Assembly (NCBI GenBank): GCA_963739005.1
Contig: CAVTYQ010000001.1
Coordinates: 62,001 to 126,000 of the forward strand
DNA length: 64,000 nt
Origin: DASWJZ01 sp963739005
Lineage (GTDB): Bacteria; Pseudomonadota; Alphaproteobacteria; Rhizobiales; Afifellaceae
Direction: 5' to 3'
Translations under genes and position numbers: made by a program
The notes under the pieces: generated by a model
The model's database searches: none
The model's input: the letters and a program-made list of their open reading frames with translations, nothing else
Told to the model about the DNA's origin: nothing
Part shown: positions 58,773-64,000 of the stretch, piece after piece
Layout of the letters: the number at the start of each line of letters is the position of its first letter
Position numbering within the stretch: position 1 is the stretch's first letter

Positions 58773-59251
58773 CCGCGCCGGCGCGGCCGGCCAATCAACG
58801 CGGCGCGGCACGGCTCGGCGCCGTGCAGGCGCTCTACCAGATGGATATCGGCGGCGCGCCGCTTCCTGCGGTCCTTGCGGAGTTCGAGGCGCATCGCCTC
58901 GGCGCCGAGATCGAGGGCGTGCAGCTCCGGCCCGCCGACAGGCCCTTCTTCCGCGCGCTCGTTTCGGGGGTCGTTGCGGCACAGCGCCGGATCGATCCGA
59001 TCATCCACGCGGCCCTGCCGCCGACCTGGCCGCTCACCCGCATCGACCTGACGCTTCGCGCCATCCTTCGCTGCGGCGTGTTCGAACTGCTCGAGCGTCG
59101 CGACGTGCCGGGCCGAGCCGTGATCAGCGAATACGTTGACGTCGCGCACGCGTTCTTCTGTGCCGACGAGCCGGGGCTGGTGAACGGGGTACTCGATCGC
59201 GTCGCGCACGACTGCCGCCCGGAGGAGTTCCCGCAGGCGGCGTCCGGCTGA
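58769..59251 (+). CDS. nusB: Transcription antitermination protein NusB
   Basis: A 160-residue all-helical RNA-binding protein for rRNA antitermination with NusE. The start is RGAARLGAVQALYQMDIGG; later conserved parts are LTRIDLTLRAILRCGVFELL and VISEYVDVAHAFF and the C-terminal FVNGVLDR-like VNGVLDRVA. GTG start at 58769 overlaps the ribH stop. The nusB position between ribH and thiL is standard. Confidence 0.93.
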   Translation: MTAPARPANQRGAARLGAVQALYQMDIGGAPLPAVLAEFEAHRLGAEIEGVQLRPADRPFFRALVSGVVAAQRRIDPIIHAALPPTWPLTRIDLTLRAILRCGVFELLERRDVPGRAVISEYVDVAHAFFCADEPGLVNGVLDRVAHDCRPEEFPQAASG

Positions 59252-59262
59252 AGGCGCCGTCG

Positions 59263-60255
59263 GTGCCGCTCGACGAGCTCTCGATCATCGATCGCTTCTT
59301 CCGTCCGCTCGCGGGAGAGGGGGCTTTCGATCTCCGCGACGACGCCGGGCTGATCGCGGTGCCGGCGGACAGCGATCTCGTGGTGACCACCGACATGGTG
59401 GCATGCGGCATTCACTTCCTTCCCGATGATCCGGCCGAGACGATCGCGCAGAAGGCGCTCCGCGTGAACATCTCGGACCTCGCGGCGAAGGGAGCGACGC
59501 CGCTCGCCTACACGCTGAGCCTCGGCCTGCCATCGGGTGTCGGCGAGCCCTGGCTCACCGACTTTGCCGACGGGCTGGCGCGCGACCAGCGGCGCTTCGC
59601 CATCCACCTTCTCGGCGGCGACACCATCGACGCGCCGAACGGTCCGGTCGTTTCGATCGCCGCTTTCGGCCTCCTGCCGAAGGGGCGCATGGTGCACCGC
59701 TCGGGCGGCAAGCCGGGCGACCTCCTCTACGTCTCCGGGGTCATCGGCGCGGGCGCCGCCGGGCTGGCGATTCTCAAGAAGGAACGGGGCCCGTGGGACG
59801 GGCTCTCCACGGACGCGCGTGCGGCGCTCGTGGCACGCTTTCGTGTTCCTGAGCCCCGCGTCGCACTCTCGGGCGCGATCATCGAATTCGCATCTGCGGC
59901 GATGGACATCTCCGACGGGCTCGCCGGCGATTGCGACAAGCTCTGCGCCGCTTCCGGCTGCTCGGCCAGGATCGAGGCGGGCGACGTCCCGCTGCCCTCC
60001 GGGCTCGACGGCGGCGACGCCGCGACGCTTGCGAGGCTCCTCGGCTCCGGCGACGACTATGAAATCCTTCTCGCCGTTTCGCCGGCAAAGGACCGGCGCT
60101 TTCTCGAGGTTGCGGCGGTCGCCGGCGTGCCGGTGACACTGATCGGAGCCCTCATCGAGGGAAGCACGCCCGCCGAAATGCTATTCAAGGGTGCACATCT
60201 TCGTTTATCAAAACGGGCTTACGTGCACGGGGCCGGGGGCAAGGAGAGCGCATGA
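59263..60255 (+). CDS. thiL: Thiamine-monophosphate kinase
   Basis: A 330-residue AIR-synthase-fold kinase producing thiamine diphosphate. Motifs: DDAGLIAVP, TTDMVACGIHFLPDD (metal/ATP), RVNISDLAAKGATPLAYTL, LLGGDTIDAPNGPVVSI and the C-terminal AAMDISDGLAGD and GSGDDYEILLAV. The GTG at 59263 is the proposed start. The stop overlaps the MFS gene by 4 bp. Confidence 0.94.
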   Translation: MPLDELSIIDRFFRPLAGEGAFDLRDDAGLIAVPADSDLVVTTDMVACGIHFLPDDPAETIAQKALRVNISDLAAKGATPLAYTLSLGLPSGVGEPWLTDFADGLARDQRRFAIHLLGGDTIDAPNGPVVSIAAFGLLPKGRMVHRSGGKPGDLLYVSGVIGAGAAGLAILKKERGPWDGLSTDARAALVARFRVPEPRVALSGAIIEFASAAMDISDGLAGDCDKLCAASGCSARIEAGDVPLPSGLDGGDAATLARLLGSGDDYEILLAVSPAKDRRFLEVAAVAGVPVTLIGALIEGSTPAEMLFKGAHLRLSKRAYVHGAGGKESA

Positions 60256-61466
60256 CGGAGCTGACCGCCCCGGCAATCTTCGTTGACGACCGCAAGGCGC
60301 GGCGGAACATGATCGTGCTGGCTGCCGCCGGCGCGCTGGCGGGATCTGCGCCGCCGATCAGTTTCGCCGCGGCTTCGCTTGCCGCCTATCAGCTTCTCGG
60401 CGAGGACAAGGCGCTCGCGACCCTGCCGGCGACCGCCTTCGTCGTCGGGACTGCGTGCGGCACGGTTCCGGCCGCGCTCCTCATGCGCAGGATCGGGCGG
60501 CGACCCGGCTTCATCGCAGGCATGATCGTGTCGACCATCGGCGCCTGCTTTTCGGCGACCGCGATGCTGACATCCACGTTCCTGCTGCTCTGCCTAGGCT
60601 CCTTCCTCGTGGGCTTTGCGAACGCCTTCGCGCAGCAGTTCCGCTTCGCCGCCGCCGACATGGCAAGTTCGATGTTCCGGCCGCGCGCCATCTCGCTTGT
60701 GCTCGCGGGTGGCGTCGTCGCGGCCGTGCTCGGACCGCAGACGGTGATCCATACCGCCGACCTCTTCGCGACGGCGCCGTTCGCAGGAGCGTTCCTGGGC
60801 TCCGCCGTGCTGACTATCGCCGCCGCGTTGGTCCTGACCTTCCTCGACATTCCGCACGCGCCGTCGAGGACCCGCGCCGCGAGCGGCAGGCCAGTCGGCG
60901 CGATCGCCCGCCAGCCGGAATTCCTGGTGGCGGTTGGATGCGCGATCTCGGCCTATACCGTGATGAGTTTCGTCATGACCGCGGCGCCGCTCGCCATGGT
61001 CATGCATCATCATCCACGCGACGCTGCCGTGCTCGGCGTGCAGTGGCACGTGCTCGCGATGTTTGGGCCGAGCTTCGTCACCGGCTCGCTGATCGCCCGG
61101 TTCGGGGCTGAGCGGATGGTCGCGGCCGGGCTCCTGCTCCTCATCGGCTGCGCGCTGGTGGCGCTCTCCGGGGCGACAATCGGGCATTTCTGGCTCGCCC
61201 TCATCCTCCTCGGCGTCGGCTGGAACTTCGGCTTCATCGGCGGCACGGCGCTCGTCACCGAGACCTACCGGCCGGAGGAGAGGGAGAAGGTCCAGGCGCT
61301 CAACGACTTCCTCGTCTTCGGCGCCGTGGCGATCGCTTCCTTCTCCTCCGGCCAGCTGCTGATCTTCGGCGGCTGGGACCTCCTCAATCTTCTGGTGCTC
61401 CCGGTTACTCTTGGCAGCCTGCTGGCCCTGTTCTGGCGGATGGCGCGGCGTCCGCGGCCGGCCTGA
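60252..61466 (+). CDS. MFS transporter
   Basis: A 404-residue, twelve-helix permease. The loop between helices 2 and 3, MRRIGRRPGFIAGM, is the MFS signature (RxGRR), and the second half repeats a shorter form in IARFGAERMVAAG. The N-terminal 20 residues are cytoplasmic. Its ATGA overlap with thiL suggests a vitamin- or nucleotide-related substrate, but nothing in the sequence defines it. Confidence 0.9.
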   Translation: MTELTAPAIFVDDRKARRNMIVLAAAGALAGSAPPISFAAASLAAYQLLGEDKALATLPATAFVVGTACGTVPAALLMRRIGRRPGFIAGMIVSTIGACFSATAMLTSTFLLLCLGSFLVGFANAFAQQFRFAAADMASSMFRPRAISLVLAGGVVAAVLGPQTVIHTADLFATAPFAGAFLGSAVLTIAAALVLTFLDIPHAPSRTRAASGRPVGAIARQPEFLVAVGCAISAYTVMSFVMTAAPLAMVMHHHPRDAAVLGVQWHVLAMFGPSFVTGSLIARFGAERMVAAGLLLLIGCALVALSGATIGHFWLALILLGVGWNFGFIGGTALVTETYRPEEREKVQALNDFLVFGAVAIASFSSGQLLIFGGWDLLNLLVLPVTLGSLLALFWRMARRPRPA

Positions 61467-61482
61467 AGGCTGCCCGGCTCCC

Positions 61483-61511
61483 TTGACGGGGATTGGCGAT
61501 TCCGCAATACC
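61483..61511 (+). promoter_or_regulatory. Candidate promoter of hppA
   Basis: TTGACG (61483-61488), 17 bp spacer, AATACC (61506-61511), about 93 bp before the hppA ATG in an otherwise gene-free 137 bp gap. The -35 is a good housekeeping match; the -10 is weak. Confidence 0.4.
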
Positions 61512-61603
61512 CCCGCGGGACTGTTCCATCCCTGCCGGCCCGCGGTGGCGCGTGTTTTTTCGCCCGCCCGGCCGGCTCGTCCCGTGTCCCGAGGAAACCC
61601 TAA

Positions 61604-63727
61604 ATGCTTCCGCTTTATTTCGTCATCGCGTGCGGCGTGCTGAGCATCGTCTACGCGGTCTGGGCCATCCAATCCGTGCTCGCCGCCGACGCCGGCAATG
61701 CGCGAATGCAGGAGATCTCCGCCGCCATCCGCGAGGGCGCCACCGCCTATCTGACGCGCCAGTACACGACGATCGCGATTGTCGGCGTCGTCGTCTTCGC
61801 GCTTGCCTGGTGGCTGCTCACCGTCACTGCGGCCATCGGGTTCGCGATCGGTGCGATCCTTTCCGGCACGGCCGGGTTCATCGGCATGCTCGTTTCCGTG
61901 CGCGCCAACGTCAGGACGGCGCAGGCGGCTTCGCAGTCGCTCGGCGCAGGGCTCGCCATCGCCTTCCGCTCCGGCGCGATCACGGGGCTCCTGGTCGCCG
62001 GCCTCGCGCTTCTCGGCGTCGCCGTCTATTTCACCATCCTGACTGGTCCGCTCGGCCTTGACCCGGAGAGCCGCGAAGTCATCGACGCCCTCGTCGCGCT
62101 CGGCTTCGGTGCTTCGCTCATCTCGATCTTCGCCCGTCTTGGCGGTGGCATCTTCACCAAAGGCGCCGACGTCGGCGGCGACCTCGTCGGCAAGGTGGAA
62201 GCGGGCATCCCGGAGGACGACCCGCGCAATCCCGCGACCATCGCCGACAACGTCGGCGACAATGTCGGCGACTGCGCCGGCATGGCCGCCGATCTCTTCG
62301 AGACCTACGCGGTAACCGTCGTCGCCACGATGGTGCTCGCTTCGATCTTCTTCGACGGCGCGACGGCGCTCACCATGATGATGCTGCCGCTCCTGATCGG
62401 CGGCGCCTGCGTCGTCACCTCGATCATCGGCACGTTCTTCGTGAAGCTCGGCTCCAACAATTCCATCATGGGAGCGCTCTACAAGGGCTTCATCGCCACC
62501 GCGCTCCTCTCCATCGTTGCGCTGGCGCTGGTGATCTGGTGGGCGACCGGCTTCTCCACTGAGTTTTCGGTCCAGACAACGGCGGGAGCGCGGAGCTTCA
62601 CCGGCCTCAGCCTTCTCTTCTGCGGCGTCACCGGCCTCGCCGTGACCGGCCTCATCATCTGGATCACCGAATACTACACCGGTACCAACTACCGCCCGGT
62701 GCAGTCGATCGCGACCGCGTCGATCACAGGCCACGGCACCAACGTGATCCAGGGGCTCGCCGTGTCGCTCGAATCGACGGCGTTGCCGGCGCTCGTCATC
62801 ATCGCCGGCATCCTTGTCGCCTACGCGCTCGCCGGCCTCTTCGGCATCGCGATCGCCGTCACCACCATGCTGGCGCTCGCCGGCGTGGTCGTCGCGCTCG
62901 ACGCTTTCGGCCCTGTGACCGACAACGCCGGAGGCATTGCCGAGATGGCGGACCTGCCGGCCGACGTGCGCAACACCACCGACGCGCTCGACGCCGTCGG
63001 CAACACGACGAAGGCCGTGACCAAGGGCTACGCCATCGGCTCCGCCGGCCTCGGCGCGCTGGTGCTCTTCGCCGCCTACACCTCTGATCTGCAGTATTTT
63101 TCCGCGCACGCCGAACCGGGCTCGTTCTTCGAGGGCGTGACGGTGAACTTCTCGCTCTCCAATCCCTACGTCGTCGTTGGCCTGCTCTTCGGTGGCCTCT
63201 TGCCTTACCTCTTCGGGGGCATTGCGATGACCGCGGTCGGTCGCGCCGCAAGCTCCATCGTGGAGGAGGTGCGCCGCCAGTTCCGCGAGAAGCCGGGCAT
63301 CATGCAGGGCACGGAGAAGCCGGATTACGGCCGCGCCGTCGACATCCTGACGCGCGCCGCGATCCGCGAGATGATCGTGCCATCGCTTCTGCCGGTGCTC
63401 TCGCCGCTCGTCTGCTTCGGCGTGATCTATCTGATCGCCGGCAAGTCGGAGGCGTTCTCGGCGCTCGGGGCGATGCTGCTCGGGGTCATCGTCAATGGGC
63501 TCTTCGTGGCGATCTCGATGACGGCCGGCGGCGGGGCCTGGGACAACGCCAAGAAATACATCGAGGACGGCCATTACGGCGGCAAGGGGTCGGAGGCGCA
63601 CAAGGCGGCGGTGACCGGCGACACGGTCGGCGATCCCTACAAGGACACGGCCGGCCCAGCGGTGAACCCGATGATCAAGATCACCAACATCGTGGCGCTG
63701 CTGCTCTTAGCCGTGCTGGCGCACTGA
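61604..63727 (+). CDS. hppA: K+-insensitive proton-pumping membrane pyrophosphatase
   Basis: A 707-residue, about sixteen-helix pump that couples pyrophosphate hydrolysis to proton export. The catalytic signature DVGGDLVGKVEAGIPEDDPR and the following NPATIADNVGDNVGDCAGMA bind Mg-PPi. GNTTKAVTKGYAIGSA carries Lys470 at the position that replaces the K+ requirement, which marks the K+-independent subfamily. C-terminal SAGGGAWDNAKKYIEDG-like motif GGGAWDNAKKYIEDGHYG and GDTVGDPYKDTAGPAVNP are intact. Confidence 0.96.
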   Translation: MLPLYFVIACGVLSIVYAVWAIQSVLAADAGNARMQEISAAIREGATAYLTRQYTTIAIVGVVVFALAWWLLTVTAAIGFAIGAILSGTAGFIGMLVSVRANVRTAQAASQSLGAGLAIAFRSGAITGLLVAGLALLGVAVYFTILTGPLGLDPESREVIDALVALGFGASLISIFARLGGGIFTKGADVGGDLVGKVEAGIPEDDPRNPATIADNVGDNVGDCAGMAADLFETYAVTVVATMVLASIFFDGATALTMMMLPLLIGGACVVTSIIGTFFVKLGSNNSIMGALYKGFIATALLSIVALALVIWWATGFSTEFSVQTTAGARSFTGLSLLFCGVTGLAVTGLIIWITEYYTGTNYRPVQSIATASITGHGTNVIQGLAVSLESTALPALVIIAGILVAYALAGLFGIAIAVTTMLALAGVVVALDAFGPVTDNAGGIAEMADLPADVRNTTDALDAVGNTTKAVTKGYAIGSAGLGALVLFAAYTSDLQYFSAHAEPGSFFEGVTVNFSLSNPYVVVGLLFGGLLPYLFGGIAMTAVGRAASSIVEEVRRQFREKPGIMQGTEKPDYGRAVDILTRAAIREMIVPSLLPVLSPLVCFGVIYLIAGKSEAFSALGAMLLGVIVNGLFVAISMTAGGGAWDNAKKYIEDGHYGGKGSEAHKAAVTGDTVGDPYKDTAGPAVNPMIKITNIVALLLLAVLAH

Positions 63728-63778
63728 GCGGTATCGGTCGTCGACGCCGCGTCGAGGACCGCGCGGCCGATCCCGTCG

Positions 63779-64000
63779 TTATTGGCCGGGCCCCGGAGCG
63801 GAGGGGTGCGGCACGCCGCTCGGGCCAAGGCCGGTCGCCGCGAAGAGCTGCGAGACGAACGACATATCCTTGCCGCCGGTCGGGGTCGTGCGCGACACCA
63901 GGTCGACGATCACGCCGTCCTTCAGCCCGTAATTGGCGATCTTCGCGACCTGGCTGCTCTGGTCGAAATAGATGGCGAGCACGGTCTGGTCGATGACGTG
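63779..64000 (-). CDS. BamE/OmlA family outer-membrane lipoprotein, C-terminal part (runs off the right edge)
   Basis: The reverse strand is open from the window edge to a TAA at 63779, 73 codons. The sequence LAIYFDQSSQVAKIANYGLK and the polar tail with GGKDMSFVSQLFAATGLGP match the C-terminal half of SmpA/OmlA (BamE) proteins, an accessory part of the beta-barrel assembly machine. The N-terminal lipobox is outside the window. It converges on hppA with a 51 bp gap. Confidence 0.75.
   Translation of the reverse strand, partial: HVIDQTVLAIYFDQSSQVAKIANYGLKDGVIVDLVSRTTPTGGKDMSFVSQLFAATGLGPSGVPHPSAPGPGQ

Noticed and set aside
61265..63601. 778-codon frame antisense to hppA
   Set aside because: The forward strand encodes an unmistakable H+-pyrophosphatase; the antisense product is Asp/Glu/Arg-rich without domains.
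1..64000. CRISPR array, rRNA operon or prophage
   Set aside because: No regularly spaced repeats, no rRNA signatures, and no phage structural or integrase genes seen on either strand.

Overview
The window is about 64 kb of GC-rich chromosomal DNA from an alphaproteobacterium, most likely of the order Hyphomicrobiales (Rhizobiales). The evidence is the gene families and their order: divK-pleD, a polyhydroxybutyrate phasin, an EipB-like DUF1849 protein, two ClpS paralogues, an LdtR/L,D-transpeptidase locus, hemB-RDD-bpt, glyA-nrdR-ribE-ribH-nusB-thiL, a K+-independent H+-pyrophosphatase, and pyrB-pyrC-plsY-dprA-topA-rnr-rpmG. I see no rRNA, tRNA, CRISPR array, prophage or intact insertion sequence. 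The region reads as core chromosome with a few scars and small accessory insertions.

Layout. 1-2.0 kb: a membrane glycosyltransferase-like gene running off the left edge and a FAD protoporphyrinogen-oxidase/UDP-galactopyranose-mutase-like enzyme. 2-7 kb: an orphan biotin carboxylase/biotin-carrier subunit, DUF1489, panC, a VWA protein and a membrane DnaJ protein. 7-12.2 kb: a SPOR-tailed D-Ala-D-Ala carboxypeptidase, a phasin, clpS and clpA. 12.3-17.4 kb: a frameshifted small membrane protein and an RND efflux pair. 17.4-28.5 kb: an Ala/Pro-rich membrane protein, DUF1127, a GlxA-type regulator, an internally deleted DUF4242 protein, the DUF1326-DUF2182 pair, clpS2, HIT, GNAT, glycerophosphodiesterase, eipB and an SOS-type dinB. 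28.7-31 kb: divK-pleD, a structured intergenic stretch and rpmG. 31-42.3 kb: rnr, topA, a disrupted dprA, a B12/radical-SAM gene, plsY, a catalytically degenerate pyrC and pyrB. 42.4-49.8 kb: acyl-CoA dehydrogenase, hicBA, a DAO-type oxidoreductase, AEC transporter, ruvX, parC and an XRE regulator. 50-56 kb: bpt, RDD, hemB, a small secreted protein and the ldtR-ldtP cell-wall locus. 56-64 kb: the glyA-nrdR-riboflavin-nusB-thiL-MFS operon, hppA and the edge of a BamE-like lipoprotein gene.

How the genes work together. ClpS, ClpS2, ClpA and Bpt make up most of a bacterial N-degron pathway. DacA, LdtR/LdtP, EipB and BamE concern the envelope. DivK, PleD and two GANTC sites point to the cell-cycle circuit. 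DinB carries an alphaproteobacterial LexA box. PyrB with a pseudo-dihydroorotase is a probable holo-complex.

The most unusual locus is dprA (36354-37538). Its first codons survive as a 39-residue stub. About 380 bp of lower-GC DNA encoding two hydrophobic helices has replaced roughly the next 120 codons, and the second half of DprA is fused in frame behind those helices. A radical-SAM gene sits in the opposite direction immediately beside it, between plsY and dprA.
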